64,000 nt of DNA. It comes from Ensifer sp. LC163. Lineage in GTDB: Bacteria > Pseudomonadota > Alphaproteobacteria > Rhizobiales > Rhizobiaceae. The DNA lies in the NCBI RefSeq assembly GCF_001695855.1, contig NZ_MBSS01000004.1, positions 62,001-126,000 of the forward strand, read 5' to 3'. Positions 44,610 through 54,152 of the stretch are shown one piece after another (the first letter of the stretch is position 1; each line of letters opens with the position of its first letter). Both the position numbers and the translations under genes were made by a program. The notes below the pieces were generated by a model. The model saw nothing but the letters and a program-made list of their open reading frames with translations, had not been told where the DNA came from and made no database searches.

Positions 44610-46814
44610 TCACAGGAAGCTCTGGGGATCGATGTCGAGCTGGACACTGATCGAGCCGCGCTCCTTTGGTCCGGCGGCGATCATCGCCTTGACGAAGGCC
44701 TGCATGTCGCTGTTGCGGCGCCCGTGCACCAAAAGCCGAAACCGATGACGGCCGCGGATCAGCGCCAGCGGCGCCTCGGCCGGACCGAGGATCGAAATGC
44801 CGTCGGTGCGGGGTGCTGCACTTCGAAGTCCACGGGCATGGGTCTCGGCATCCTGGCGCGTATCGGCCGATACGATCAGCGACGCCAGCCTGCCGAACGG
44901 CGGCAGCAGCGCCTTTTCCCGCTCGGCGATCTCGCGCTCGTAGAAGGCATCGGCGTCGCCCGAGACGATCGCCTGCATCACCGGGTGCTGCGGCTGGTAG
45001 GTCTGCAGCAGGCCAAGGCTCTTCAGACCGGTTCGTCCAGCGCGGCCGGTCACCTGCGACAGCAGCTGGAAGGTGCGCTCCGCCGCCCGCGGATCGCCGT
45101 TGGCAAGTCCGAGATCGGCATCGATGATGCCGACCAGCGTCATCATCGGAAAATTGTGGCCCTTGGCGACAAGCTGCGTGCCGATGACGATATCCGCTTC
45201 GCCCCGCGCAATGGCCTCCAGTTCCAGCCGCAACCGCTTGACGCCCATCAGGTCGGAGGAGAGCACGATGGTGCGCGCCTCTGGAAAATGGCGCTCGACC
45301 TCCTCGGCGATGCGCTCGACGCCAGGACCGCAGGCAACGAGGTGATCGAAGGTGCCGCATTCCGGGCAGGCCTCGGGCGTCTTTTCCGCATAGCCGCAGT
45401 GGTGGCACTGGATCTGCCCGCGGAACCGATGCTCGACGAGCCAGCTCGCGCAGTCCGGGCACTGGAAGCGATGGCCGCAGACGCGGCAAAGCGTCAGCGG
45501 CGCATAACCGCGCCGATTGAGAAACAACAGCGCCTGCTCGCCGCGCTCGACCGCCTTGCCGATCTGGTTGACGAGAACCGGCGACAGGAACCCGCCGCGG
45601 GCCGGCGGATGCTGGCGCATGTCGACGACGCCGAGCCGCGGCAGCGCCGCATCGCCGAAGCGGGTCGGCAGATGGATCGGCTTATAGCGGCCGACCTCGC
45701 CATTGACCCGGCTTTCGACCGACGGTGTCGCGGAAACCAGCACCACGGGAAAGCCGGTGATGCGCCCGCGCACGACGGCCATGTCCCGGGCATTGTAGAA
45801 CACCCGGTCCTCCTGCTTGTAGGCCGGGTCATGTTCTTCATCGACGACGATGAGTCCCAATTCTTCGAACGGCAGGAACAGCGCCGAGCGGGCACCGGCA
45901 ACGACGCGCACCGTGCCCGTCGTCACCTGCCGCCAGACTTTTTCGCGCGTTCGCGGCGCGAGGTCCGAATGCCACTCGGCCGGCTTCGAGCCGAAGCGAT
46001 CCTGGAAGCGTTCGAGGAAGCTCGCCGTAAGCGCGATTTCCGGTAGTAGGATCAGCACCTGCTTGCCGGCACGGAGCGTCGCGGCGATCGCCTCGAAGTA
46101 AACCTCGGTCTTACCCGAGCCGGTGATGCCGTCGATCAGCGACACCGAAAACCCACCCTGTTCGACGGCGGCCAGAAGATCAGCGGCCGCATCCTTCTGC
46201 GGGCCTTCGAGCCGGGGTGCGGCGAATTCGGGGTCGGGGGCGGCCACCACGGGCGGCGGCGCCATGAAGACGGTCTCGAACACGCCCTGCTGGGCGAGAC
46301 CGTCGATGACGCTCGACGACGCGCCGGCCGCGTGCGCAAGGCCTGAACGCGTCCAGGCAAAGCCGTCGCCGGCAGCGGCGATGACGCGCTCGCGCGCCGT
46401 CGTCATGCGCTCCGGGCGCATGTCGGTCAGCCGCAGGGCCTCCACCATCGGCTCCGGGTCGAAGGCGGCAGGCGCGCGCAGCGCCATGCGGGCCACCAGC
46501 CCCGGCGGCGTCACCGTATAGGTCGCCACCCAGTCGAGAAATGCGCGCATGTCAGGCGTCAACGGCGGGCAGTCGAAGACCTTCTCGATGGCTTTGAGCT
46601 TCTTCGGATCGACGCGGCCATCATCGTCGCCGTCCCAGACGACGCCCACGACCAGACGCGGGCCGAGCGGCACCTGGACGATCGAGCCGGGCTCGACCGC
46701 CATGCCGTCCGGCACCGCGTAGGAATAGGCCTTCGGCGCCGGCATCGGCACCAGAACTGGCACCACGCGACGGTCGGAAACAGGCCCGAATAAATCGGTT
46801 GAATCGCGAGTCAT
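44610..46814 (-). CDS. priA: Primosomal replication restart helicase PriA
   Basis: A 734-residue DNA helicase that reloads the replisome at collapsed forks. Walker A GITGSGKTEVYFE near residue 220, DEEHD box, and the zinc-binding insert with eight cysteines (CRVCGHRFQCPDC, CHHCGYAEKTPEACPEC) are all present, followed by helicase motifs GTQLVAKGHNFP and QVTGRAGRTG. The start ATG at 46812-46814 (MTRDSTDLFG) begins the 3' DNA-binding domain; a longer reading upstream overlaps the transaldolase promoter and has no similarity. It diverges from tal. Confidence 0.95.
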   Translation of the reverse strand: MTRDSTDLFGPVSDRRVVPVLVPMPAPKAYSYAVPDGMAVEPGSIVQVPLGPRLVVGVVWDGDDDGRVDPKKLKAIEKVFDCPPLTPDMRAFLDWVATYTVTPPGLVARMALRAPAAFDPEPMVEALRLTDMRPERMTTARERVIAAAGDGFAWTRSGLAHAAGASSSVIDGLAQQGVFETVFMAPPPVVAAPDPEFAAPRLEGPQKDAAADLLAAVEQGGFSVSLIDGITGSGKTEVYFEAIAATLRAGKQVLILLPEIALTASFLERFQDRFGSKPAEWHSDLAPRTREKVWRQVTTGTVRVVAGARSALFLPFEELGLIVVDEEHDPAYKQEDRVFYNARDMAVVRGRITGFPVVLVSATPSVESRVNGEVGRYKPIHLPTRFGDAALPRLGVVDMRQHPPARGGFLSPVLVNQIGKAVERGEQALLFLNRRGYAPLTLCRVCGHRFQCPDCASWLVEHRFRGQIQCHHCGYAEKTPEACPECGTFDHLVACGPGVERIAEEVERHFPEARTIVLSSDLMGVKRLRLELEAIARGEADIVIGTQLVAKGHNFPMMTLVGIIDADLGLANGDPRAAERTFQLLSQVTGRAGRTGLKSLGLLQTYQPQHPVMQAIVSGDADAFYEREIAEREKALLPPFGRLASLIVSADTRQDAETHARGLRSAAPRTDGISILGPAEAPLALIRGRHRFRLLVHGRRNSDMQAFVKAMIAAGPKERGSISVQLDIDPQSFL

Positions 46815-46992
46815 TTTGCCGTGACCTTGCCACGTGTTTCGGTTAAAGAAAACTGCGCTGCGAACCGCAGCCTTGCCGGCGCAGGGTTTCTCACGGTTCC
46901 ACCAGAGTTTCAACGCGCGCGATCTCTGCCAAAGGAATTCCTCCCGGTAGATATGCGCCCGAACGGCAATCGTGCCCCAAGGGAGTGACCCC

Positions 46993-47646
46993 ATGAAATT
47001 TTTCGTTGATACCGCCGACGTCAAGGAAATCCGCGAGCTGAACGATCTCGGCCTCCTCGACGGCGTCACCACCAACCCTTCGCTGATCCTCAAGTCGGGC
47101 CGTGACATCACCGAAGTTACCAAGGAAATCTGCGGCATCGTCGAAGGCCCGGTTTCGGCCGAAGTGACCGCGACCGAATACGCCGAGATGATGAAGGAAG
47201 CGGCCGTTCTTTCGAAGATCGCCGACAACATCTGCATCAAGCTGCCGCTGACGCTTGACGGCCTCAAGGCCTGCAAGGCGCTGACCTCGGACGGTCACCA
47301 GACCAACGTGACGCTGTGCTTCTCGGCCAACCAGGCGCTGCTTGCCGCCAAGGCTGGCGCGACCTTCGTTTCGCCCTTCGTCGGCCGCCTCGACGACATC
47401 GCCTTCGACGGCATGGACCTGATCCGCGAAATCCGCCACATCTTCGACAATTACGGCTACGAGACCGAAATTCTCGCCGCCTCGATCCGCACCGTGAACC
47501 ACGTCAAGGAAGCCGCCCTCATCGGCGCCGACGTCGTCACCGCGCCGCCGGCAACGCTGAAGGCACTGGTCAAGCACCCGCTGACCGACAAGGGTCTCGA
47601 AACCTTCCTCGCCGATTGGGCAAAGACCGGCCAGAAGATCGCCTGA
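46993..47646 (+). CDS. tal: Transaldolase (short TalC-type)
   Basis: A 217-residue transaldolase of the short MipB/TalC subfamily, transferring a dihydroxyacetone unit between sugar phosphates in the non-oxidative pentose phosphate pathway. [20 protein letters not shown] and GVTTNPSLI are conserved, and the Schiff-base Lys is in CIKLPLT at residue 83. It might instead be a fructose-6-phosphate aldolase, which differs by only a few active-site residues. The ATG at 46993 follows AAGGGAGTGA. It has its own terminator. Confidence 0.93.
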   Translation: MKFFVDTADVKEIRELNDLGLLDGVTTNPSLILKSGRDITEVTKEICGIVEGPVSAEVTATEYAEMMKEAAVLSKIADNICIKLPLTLDGLKACKALTSDGHQTNVTLCFSANQALLAAKAGATFVSPFVGRLDDIAFDGMDLIREIRHIFDNYGYETEILAASIRTVNHVKEAALIGADVVTAPPATLKALVKHPLTDKGLETFLADWAKTGQKIA

Positions 47647-47669
47647 TCTTTTCGGAATAGACATTCGAG

Positions 47670-47698
47670 GGCTCCGCAGCGATGCGGAGCCTTTTTTA
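47670..47698 (+). terminator. Terminator of tal
   Basis: GGCTCCGCA, a GCGA loop and TGCGGAGCC form a perfect 9-bp stem followed by TTTTTTATT, and the last bases coincide with the end of the convergent ATPase gene. Confidence 0.9.
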
Positions 47699-48832
47699 TT
47701 CGTCATCGTCGTCCATCAGGCCGGTCAGGCGCATGCCGTCGATCCAGGTGGCGCTGTCCTTGCGGATCACCCGGCGCGCGCGCACGCCGCAGCGCTCGCG
47801 GATGGCATCCGCCAACCGCTCCGAATGGGTGACGATCCAGATCTGGCTGTCGCGCGCCGCACTGGCGATCATGTCGGCAAGCGCCGGCAGCATATCCGGA
47901 TGCAGGCTGGTTTCCGGCTCGTTGAGCGCGATGAACGGCGGGCGGCGGTAGGAAAGCAGCGCGGCGGCCAGCGCCAGGAAGCGTATCTGCCCGTCGGACA
48001 ACTCGCGCGTCGAAAACGGTCGTTGCGGAAAATCGGGAAAGACGAGCGAGAATTCGGCGAACTGGCCGGGATCCGGCACCTCCAGATAGGCGCCGCCGAA
48101 GGCATCGGCGATGGCGCGGTCGAGATCGACGGTGTCTTGCCGCGTGTGCCGCAGCGTCGCGAAGACAGCCGCCATGTTGGTGCCGTCCTCGTCGAGCATC
48201 GGCGCCGTCACCGCAAGGCACGGCAGACGCAACGGCGAATCGCGATCGGTGCGGAAGCCGTGAAAGAACCGCCATTGATCGACGGCCCTGCGAAAGGTGC
48301 CGATCTCGGGATAGTGTCCGGCATCACCCAAGAGCGCGATCGCCGTCTCCGATTGCAGCGCCTGCTCGGGGTAGTCCTCCATCCGTCCGCGGTCGCCGCG
48401 CACGAAAATGCCGGGACCGGCGCGTTTCATCATCGTCACCGGACGCCGTCCGGTCTCGACGCTCAGTTCCTCTTCCTTGACCTGCGGCTCATAGGCGAAG
48501 CCCGCTGCCGCTTTTGGCGGACGCAGCCCGGCCTCTATCCGGTAGTGGAATGTGATGGCGCGCTCCTCGTCCATCAGCTCGGTCTCGAGCCGGATGCGCA
48601 CAGGCTTGTCGGCACGTCGCCGGCCGCTCCAGAGCGCCGAGGACATGCCGCCTTCCCTGGCGATCTCATAGGCAAGGCTGCCGCGCACGGCAGCCTGCAC
48701 CAATTGCAGCGCGCGATAGAGGTTGGATTTGCCCACCCCGTTCTCGCCGATGAACAGGTTGACACCGGTCAGATCCATGCGGATCGACTTCAGGGAACGG
48801 TAGTTTTCGGCAAACATCGAGCGAAGCAGCAT
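47696..48832 (-). CDS. AAA ATPase of the RecF/OLD-like (AAA_21) group
   Basis: A 378-residue ATPase with Walker A GENGVGKSN near residue 33, a signature-like ELSDGQIRFLALAAAL near 276 and Walker B FIALNEPETSLHP near 300, then a THSERLADAI segment. The composition matches predicted ATPases related to SMC/RecF and OLD proteins, but no TOPRIM nuclease domain is present and no nuclease gene lies beside it. An in-frame ATG at 48817 is a possible second start. Its role is unknown; it may act in DNA repair or defence, but the surrounding genes do not help. Confidence 0.82.
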   Translation of the reverse strand: MLLRSMFAENYRSLKSIRMDLTGVNLFIGENGVGKSNLYRALQLVQAAVRGSLAYEIAREGGMSSALWSGRRRADKPVRIRLETELMDEERAITFHYRIEAGLRPPKAAAGFAYEPQVKEEELSVETGRRPVTMMKRAGPGIFVRGDRGRMEDYPEQALQSETAIALLGDAGHYPEIGTFRRAVDQWRFFHGFRTDRDSPLRLPCLAVTAPMLDEDGTNMAAVFATLRHTRQDTVDLDRAIADAFGGAYLEVPDPGQFAEFSLVFPDFPQRPFSTRELSDGQIRFLALAAALLSYRRPPFIALNEPETSLHPDMLPALADMIASAARDSQIWIVTHSERLADAIRERCGVRARRVIRKDSATWIDGMRLTGLMDDDDE

Positions 48833-48871
48833 CGCTCTGCTTTAGCTCATTCCCGTCATCACATGAAGCGA

Positions 48872-49825
48872 TCAGCAGGCCACGGAAGCGCGCGCCACGG
48901 GACGGAACATCGCATCGGCGTCGCGCGCCAGGTCGAACACCGTGTGGCGTTCCAATGCCTTCGTCACGTCGGCGGCGTCACCCTCCAGAGCCTCCGGCGC
49001 AATGAGATTGCCGATGCGGAAATCGAAGAGGTCGCCCTTTTTGTTGAGCAGCTCGTGGAACACCGTCATGTCGCGCAGCTCGGTCGACCACTTGGCAAAC
49101 CAGTAGAACAGGCCTGAGTTGCGCGCGCTCATATGCACCGGCAGGATCGGCAGGCCGTACTTGCGCGCAAAACCGACAGCCGATGTTTTCCATGGCCGCT
49201 CGTTGAGACGACCATCCGCCCAGTAGGCGATGCGGCCGGAAGGAAAAAGAACCGTCGCCTTGCCCTCGCCGATCGCCCGGTTGGTGACCTGCAGCGTTTC
49301 GCGGGCCTTGAGCTTGCTCTTGTGCTCCTCGCGCCACTCGACCGGAATGACCATCTCGACGAAGCGCGGGTTGACGCGGATCGCGTCGCGGTTGGCGAAG
49401 AACATCATGTCTGGCCGCCGAGTCTTCAGGAGATCGAAGACGGCGATGCCGTCGGCAATCCCGGTCGGGTGATTGCTCACCAGCAGGAATCCGCCCTTAT
49501 CAGGAATACGCTCGACCCTATCGACGCGCACGTCGAGCGACAGAAGCGAACTCAGGTGCTCGAAAGCCTGGAAGCCCGGCACGTTGGCCACCGCATCGGC
49601 GAATTCCAGCGCCTTGCGATAGTTCAGAAGTGTGTAGAGAAAGGGCCGGATAACGGGCCACATCGGGCTCCTGACGATCCGCTGGCCGCGCTCGGCAATG
49701 AGTGTATCGACGATGTGGCCGGGCTGCCCTTGCGAGACCAGGGCGATCACTTCAGCAAAATGCGCGAATCCGTTCACCGAATCCCGTCCCGCCATGGCCT
49801 CATCCGATTCTTTACGGCTGAACAT
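48872..49825 (-). CDS. Lysophospholipid acyltransferase-family protein
   Basis: A 317-residue member of the PlsC/LPLAT superfamily. VSNHPTGIADGIAVFDLLK near residue 117 holds the acyltransferase His motif, with LFPSGRIAYWADG further on as the phosphate-binding block. Related proteins acylate lyso-ornithine lipid or lysophosphatidic acid at the inner membrane; the substrate here is not defined. The ATG at 49825 lacks a good ribosome site; an ATG at 49795 (MAGRDSV) with GATGAGG ahead is an alternative. It diverges from xerC. Confidence 0.82.
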   Translation of the reverse strand: MFSRKESDEAMAGRDSVNGFAHFAEVIALVSQGQPGHIVDTLIAERGQRIVRSPMWPVIRPFLYTLLNYRKALEFADAVANVPGFQAFEHLSSLLSLDVRVDRVERIPDKGGFLLVSNHPTGIADGIAVFDLLKTRRPDMMFFANRDAIRVNPRFVEMVIPVEWREEHKSKLKARETLQVTNRAIGEGKATVLFPSGRIAYWADGRLNERPWKTSAVGFARKYGLPILPVHMSARNSGLFYWFAKWSTELRDMTVFHELLNKKGDLFDFRIGNLIAPEALEGDAADVTKALERHTVFDLARDADAMFRPVARASVAC

Positions 49826-49929
49826 CGCAATTCAATATGATCGAAGGATGACAAATTCCAAGGGCACGTTAGCAAATACATAAGAGGCGTCAGGGCATTG
49901 TCGATGACCGACCACCTTGGAAAGCGACA

Positions 49930-50865
49930 ATGAACGAGCTGCTCGTCATCGGCCATCCGGACCTGCTTGCAGAGCGCCAGCGCTGGCTGCAGGGGCTCAT
50001 GCGGGAGCGCCGCCTGTCCGACAACACCGTCGACGCCTATGAGCGCGACACGCGGCAATTCCTGACATTCCTCACCGGCCATCTCGCCGGCCCGCCGCGC
50101 CTTTCCGATATCAGCACCTTGCGGCCCGCCGACCTTCGCGGCTTTCTCGCCCAGCGTCGCAAGGGCGGCGCGGGTGCGCGCACGCTCGGCCGGGGCCTTG
50201 CCGGCCTGCGCTCGTTCCTGCGCTATCTCGAGCGCAGCGGGCTTGCCAACGCTGCCGGAGCCGCCGCCGTCCGTTCGCCGAAACAGCCGAAATCCTTGCC
50301 GAAGCCGCTGACGGACCGTGAGGCGCTCAACGTCGTCACCACGGATGCGCAGCTTGCCGAAGAGCCGTGGGTGGCTGCGCGCAACGCGGCCGTGCTGACG
50401 CTGCTCTACGGCTGCGGCCTGCGCATTTCCGAAGCGCTGGACCTGACGCCAGGCGATTTCGCCGGCGCTCCAACCTCGTTGCGGATCACCGGCAAGGGCG
50501 GCAAGACCCGCATCGTGCCGCTGATGGCCGTGGCGCGCGACGCGGTCGCCACCTATCTCAAGCTCTGCCCCTACCATCCCGGCGCCGACGAGCCGATGTT
50601 CCGCGGCACTCGCGGGGCGAAGCTTCAGCCGGCCATCATCCAGCGCGAGATGCAGAAGCTGCGCGGCGCCCTCGGCCTGCCCGATACCGCCACGCCGCAT
50701 GCGCTGCGCCACTCCTTCGCCACGCATCTGCTTGCCGGCGGCGGCGATCTCAGAACCATCCAGGAACTGCTCGGCCATGCCAGCCTGTCGACGACCCAGG
50801 TCTATACCGGCGTCGACTCCACGCGGCTCTTGGAGATCTACGACCGGGCGCACCCGCGCGCCTGA
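49930..50865 (+). CDS. xerC: Tyrosine recombinase XerC
   Basis: A 311-residue site-specific recombinase that resolves chromosome dimers at dif with XerD. The catalytic residues are in order: Arg in GCGLRISEAL, Lys in GKGGKTRIVPL, HALRHSFATH, His in ELLGHASLSTTQVY with the nucleophilic Tyr in TTQVYTGV. The N-terminal SAM-like domain (RLSDNTVDAYERDTRQFLTF) is complete. It is a chromosomal housekeeping recombinase rather than a phage integrase, judging from the core neighbours and the absence of any element. Confidence 0.92.
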   Translation: MNELLVIGHPDLLAERQRWLQGLMRERRLSDNTVDAYERDTRQFLTFLTGHLAGPPRLSDISTLRPADLRGFLAQRRKGGAGARTLGRGLAGLRSFLRYLERSGLANAAGAAAVRSPKQPKSLPKPLTDREALNVVTTDAQLAEEPWVAARNAAVLTLLYGCGLRISEALDLTPGDFAGAPTSLRITGKGGKTRIVPLMAVARDAVATYLKLCPYHPGADEPMFRGTRGAKLQPAIIQREMQKLRGALGLPDTATPHALRHSFATHLLAGGGDLRTIQELLGHASLSTTQVYTGVDSTRLLEIYDRAHPRA

Positions 50866-50962
50866 ATTTGGGCGAAGGGTCGGGTTAACCATATGCATTA
50901 AGGAAGCCGTGACCGACAAAGCGTAGGGTCCGCTAAACTCGGCAGAACATTAGGAAGTGATC

Positions 50963-52042
50963 ATGTATTCGATCGCCAAGCCCGCCCGTAACCTCGCGGC
51001 CAGGGCCGCCGATATGGCCCTGTGGCTGATCGCGCTCATCCATCTGCTGCTCGCGGCAAGCCTCATACCGGCCATCGTCTCGATCTCGCAGGCGCACGCC
51101 GCGACCGAAGCCGTCTGTGGCGGCACGAACATCATCGCCGGTCTCGAAAAAACCGACCCCGCCAAACTCGCCAGGCTGAAAGCGGAAGCCGACGCCATAC
51201 CGAACGGCAAGGGCATTTTCTGGAAGATCGAGAAGGACGGCATCGCCCCCTCCTTTCTTCTCGGCACCATGCATGTCACCGACCCGCGTGTGCTCGCCAT
51301 GCCGACGGGGGCGTCCGATGCCTTCGCCAAGGCATCGACTGTCATCGTCGAATCCGACGAGATCATCGACGAGAAGAAGTCGGCCGCCGCCATCCTGATG
51401 CGGCCCGACCTCACCATGTTTGCCGACAACAAGACCATCAACGATTTTCTGAGTGCCGAAGACCGCGAGCGGCTCGAGCGCGGGCTGAAGGAGCGCGGCA
51501 TACCGCTGACGCTGGTCGCGAAGATGAAGCCGTGGATGATCGCAAGTTTCGTCGCGCTGCCCGCCTGCGAGATGACGCGCAAGGCCGCCGGCGCGTCCTT
51601 CCTCGACAAGAAGCTCGCCGAAGATGCCGTCAGCCAAGGCAAGACGCTGAGGGGGCTCGAGACCCTCGTTGAACAACTGTCCGCGATGGATTCGCTGCCG
51701 ACGGAACTGCACCTGCGCGCCCTCATCGAGACGCTCGCCCTTGGCAAGACGATCGACGACGTGCTCGCCACCACCACCGATCTCTACCTCTCCGGCGACA
51801 CCGGCATGATCATGCCGATGATGAAGGCCGTGTCCGAAGATGTGGCAAGCGAGGACGCCAGCTACGCCGACTTCGAACAGCGCATCATCATCGACCGCAA
51901 CAAGACGATGGCGACCCGCGCCGGGCCGATCCTTGGCGGTGGCAACGCCTTCATGGCGGTCGGTGCCCTGCATCTTGCCGGCGACGAAGGCCTGGTCGAA
52001 CTGCTCAAGCGTCAGGGGCTTTCCGTCACACCGGTCAATTGA
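50963..52042 (+). CDS. TraB/GumN-family protein
   Basis: A 359-residue protein with an N-terminal hydrophobic segment near residues 18-40 (LWLIALIHLLLAASLIPAIV), which may be a signal peptide or anchor, with AHA near 46 a possible cleavage site. The family motifs SFLLGTMHVTDPRV and a C-terminal GALHLAGDEGLVELLK are clear; these belong to the TraB/PrgY/GumN fold with predicted metalloprotease-like activity. The exact function in rhizobia is unknown. The ATG at 50963 follows AGGAAGTG. Confidence 0.85.
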   Translation: MYSIAKPARNLAARAADMALWLIALIHLLLAASLIPAIVSISQAHAATEAVCGGTNIIAGLEKTDPAKLARLKAEADAIPNGKGIFWKIEKDGIAPSFLLGTMHVTDPRVLAMPTGASDAFAKASTVIVESDEIIDEKKSAAAILMRPDLTMFADNKTINDFLSAEDRERLERGLKERGIPLTLVAKMKPWMIASFVALPACEMTRKAAGASFLDKKLAEDAVSQGKTLRGLETLVEQLSAMDSLPTELHLRALIETLALGKTIDDVLATTTDLYLSGDTGMIMPMMKAVSEDVASEDASYADFEQRIIIDRNKTMATRAGPILGGGNAFMAVGALHLAGDEGLVELLKRQGLSVTPVN

Positions 52043-52064
52043 TCGGCTGGTTGCGGAGCCTCGC

Positions 52065-52544
52065 TCAATCGCCCGAACGGGTAGCGCCGGCCAGAAGCGT
52101 GGGCACGATGACCTTGTGAAACGGAATGACCGCCGCCAGGTAGACGCGTCCGAGCGCGTTGTGGCGTCGGACGAGCGTCGTCATGCCGATGATCTGGTTG
52201 ACGGCCGACCCCGCCCTGACGTCGACAACAATGCGGAAATCGAGATGGGCGTCGTTGAAGCCGAGTACGACCTCGTCGTCACTCCGAGACAACACTGGAA
52301 ACGGGCCGATCAGGCCATACTTGCCCGCTGAGGGCGCCTCGGACTTGAGGCCGACCACCGATACCAGCCGGTTTCGAAGCTGCAACAAGGTGCGAACCCA
52401 GGCGGGGGAATTTCCGAGCGAGCGCTCGGCCGCCTCGACCGCCGTCAGCCCCTTTCCGTTCAGGGCGAGTTCGAAGCGATCTGCCCAATCGGCGTCGGGC
52501 AGATGCGGGCTCGGCAGGACAACGGTGGCGGCTCTGGGTTTCAT
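52065..52544 (-). CDS. DUF2867-family protein
   Basis: A 159-residue protein with SPHLPDADWADRFELAL at the start, PAWVRTLLQLRNRLVSVVGLK in the middle and DAHLDFRIVV further on; this pattern is what I recall for DUF2867, whose members have no established activity. It converges on the TraB/GumN gene, 22 bases apart. Confidence 0.72.
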   Translation of the reverse strand: MKPRAATVVLPSPHLPDADWADRFELALNGKGLTAVEAAERSLGNSPAWVRTLLQLRNRLVSVVGLKSEAPSAGKYGLIGPFPVLSRSDDEVVLGFNDAHLDFRIVVDVRAGSAVNQIIGMTTLVRRHNALGRVYLAAVIPFHKVIVPTLLAGATRSGD

Positions 52545-52562
52545 GATCCCTCGTGGCGGCAG

Positions 52563-52622
52563 CTAGAACAATTCCAGGAAAGGTGTGAAACGGTTTTCCG
52601 TCCGGAATTGCGCAATTGCTAG
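52563..52622. repeat. Short palindromic repeat, second family, copy 1
   Basis: Bounded by CTAG at both ends, with an inner AATTCC...GGAATT palindrome around a conserved GAAACGGTTTTCCGT core. The same GCGGTTTTCCGTC-type core occurs at 56487. It is of a kind common in rhizobial intergenic regions. Confidence 0.65.
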
Positions 52623-52685
52623 AAGCGACGGGCTCTCCGTCGCAAGCGCATGGGGTCGATGATCGCGCCGAAACCCGGCGCAAGA

Positions 52686-52712
52686 CAGGGGGCCGCTTGT
52701 CGCAGCCCCCTG
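52686..52712 (-). terminator. Hairpin terminator downstream of lpdA
   Basis: On the minus strand CAGGGGGC and GCCCCCTG form an 8-bp stem, ten bases after the lpdA stop, followed by TCTTG. A weak T run makes strength uncertain. Confidence 0.55.
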
Positions 52713-52721
52713 CGCAAATCG

Positions 52722-54128
52722 TCACATATGGATCGGCTTGAAGAAGGTCGACAGCGCCGCTTCCTTGACGGCTTCCGACATGGTCGGGTGCGCGTGGCAG
52801 GTACGGCCGAGATCTTCCGACGAGCCGCCGAATTCCATCAGAACGGCAATCTCGTGGATCATCTCACCGGCGCCGAAGCCGACGATGTGGCCGCCGAGAA
52901 CGCGGTCGGTTTCCTTGTCCGCCAGGATCTTGACGAAACCATCGGTCACCAGCATCGCGCGCGCACGGCCGTTTGCCGTGAACGGGAACTTGCCGACCTT
53001 GTAGGCGACGCCCGCAGCCTTCAGCTCCTCCTCGGTCTTGCCGACGGAGGCGACTTCCGGCTGGGTGTAGACGACGCTCGGGATGACGTCGTAGTTCACG
53101 TGACCGGCCTGGCCCGCGAGGATTTCCGCAACCGCAACGCCTTCGTCTTCGGCCTTGTGCGCCAGCATCGGGCCGCGCACGACATCGCCGATGGCGTAGA
53201 CGCCGACAACGCTCGTCTGGAAGTGATTGTCGATCTCGACGCGGCCCTGCTGGTCCATGACGACGCCGGCTTCGGCAAGGCCAAGGTCGTCCGTGTAGGG
53301 CTTGCGGCCGGTAGCGATCAGAACGACATCGGTATCGAGCGTGACGGCATCACCGCCCTTGACCGGTTCGAACGTCACCTTGGCGCCCTTGCCGTCCTTG
53401 ACGACGCCGGTCACCTTGGCGCCGAGCTTGAACTCGATGCCCTGCTTGGCCAGCATGCGTTGGAACTGCTTGGAGACTTCGCCGTCCATGCCGCCGAGGA
53501 TCGAATCCAAGTATTCGACCACGGTCACCTTGGCGCCGAGACGAGCCCAGACCGAGCCGAGCTCGAGGCCGATGACGCCGCCGCCGACAACGATCATGTT
53601 CGCCGGCACCTTTTCGAGCGCGATGCCGCCGGTCGAGGAGATGATCACCTTCTCGTCGATCTCGACCGACACGCCGGGAATGCCGGCAACGTCGGAGCCG
53701 GTGGCGATGACGATGTTCTTCGCCTCCAGAACCTGCTCTTCGCCCTTGTCGTTGGTGACGGAAACCTTGCCTTGGCCGAGCACCTTGCCGGTGCCCTGGA
53801 TGCCGTCGATCTTGTTCTTCTTGAACAGGAAGGAAACACCCTCGACGTTGGACTTAACGGTCGCATCCTTGTGCGCCATCATCTTTTCGAGGTTGAGCTT
53901 CGGCGCGCCGACTTCGACGCCGAGCGCGTCCAGGCCGTGGCCGGCCTGGTGGAACATTTCCGAAGCATGCAGCAATGCCTTCGACGGAATGCAGCCGATG
54001 TTGAGGCAGGTGCCGCCATAGGTGGCGCGCTTTTCAACGACGCCAACCTTCAGGCCGAGCTGTGCCGCCTTGATAGCGCAGACATAGCCGCCGGGGCCGC
54101 TGCCGATAACGATGAGATCATAAGCCAT
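52722..54128 (-). CDS. lpdA: Dihydrolipoamide dehydrogenase (E3 of 2-oxoglutarate dehydrogenase)
   Basis: A 468-residue flavoprotein that reoxidises the lipoyl group of the E2 component. It has the FAD fold VIGSGPGGYVCAIKAAQLG, the redox-active disulfide GGTCLNIGCIPSKAL near residues 40-48 and the C-terminal catalytic His in CHAHPTMSEAV. Its location in the sucA-odhB region makes it the E3 of the 2-oxoglutarate complex; other E3 paralogues serve pyruvate dehydrogenase. It is separated from odhB by five small genes. Confidence 0.95.
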   Translation of the reverse strand: MAYDLIVIGSGPGGYVCAIKAAQLGLKVGVVEKRATYGGTCLNIGCIPSKALLHASEMFHQAGHGLDALGVEVGAPKLNLEKMMAHKDATVKSNVEGVSFLFKKNKIDGIQGTGKVLGQGKVSVTNDKGEEQVLEAKNIVIATGSDVAGIPGVSVEIDEKVIISSTGGIALEKVPANMIVVGGGVIGLELGSVWARLGAKVTVVEYLDSILGGMDGEVSKQFQRMLAKQGIEFKLGAKVTGVVKDGKGAKVTFEPVKGGDAVTLDTDVVLIATGRKPYTDDLGLAEAGVVMDQQGRVEIDNHFQTSVVGVYAIGDVVRGPMLAHKAEDEGVAVAEILAGQAGHVNYDVIPSVVYTQPEVASVGKTEEELKAAGVAYKVGKFPFTANGRARAMLVTDGFVKILADKETDRVLGGHIVGFGAGEMIHEIAVLMEFGGSSEDLGRTCHAHPTMSEAVKEAALSTFFKPIHM

Positions 54129-54152
54129 TGGATTATCCTTCCTTCAGGACGG

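Noticed and set aside
46815-47276. N-terminal extension of PriA by about 150 residues
   Set aside because: The extension overlaps the transaldolase promoter and coding start and has no similarity; MTRDSTDLFG at 46814 begins the true domain.
49930-50865. A phage integrase marking an integrated element
   Set aside because: The recombinase is XerC-like in length and motifs, with no phage genes, tRNA target or att repeats around it.
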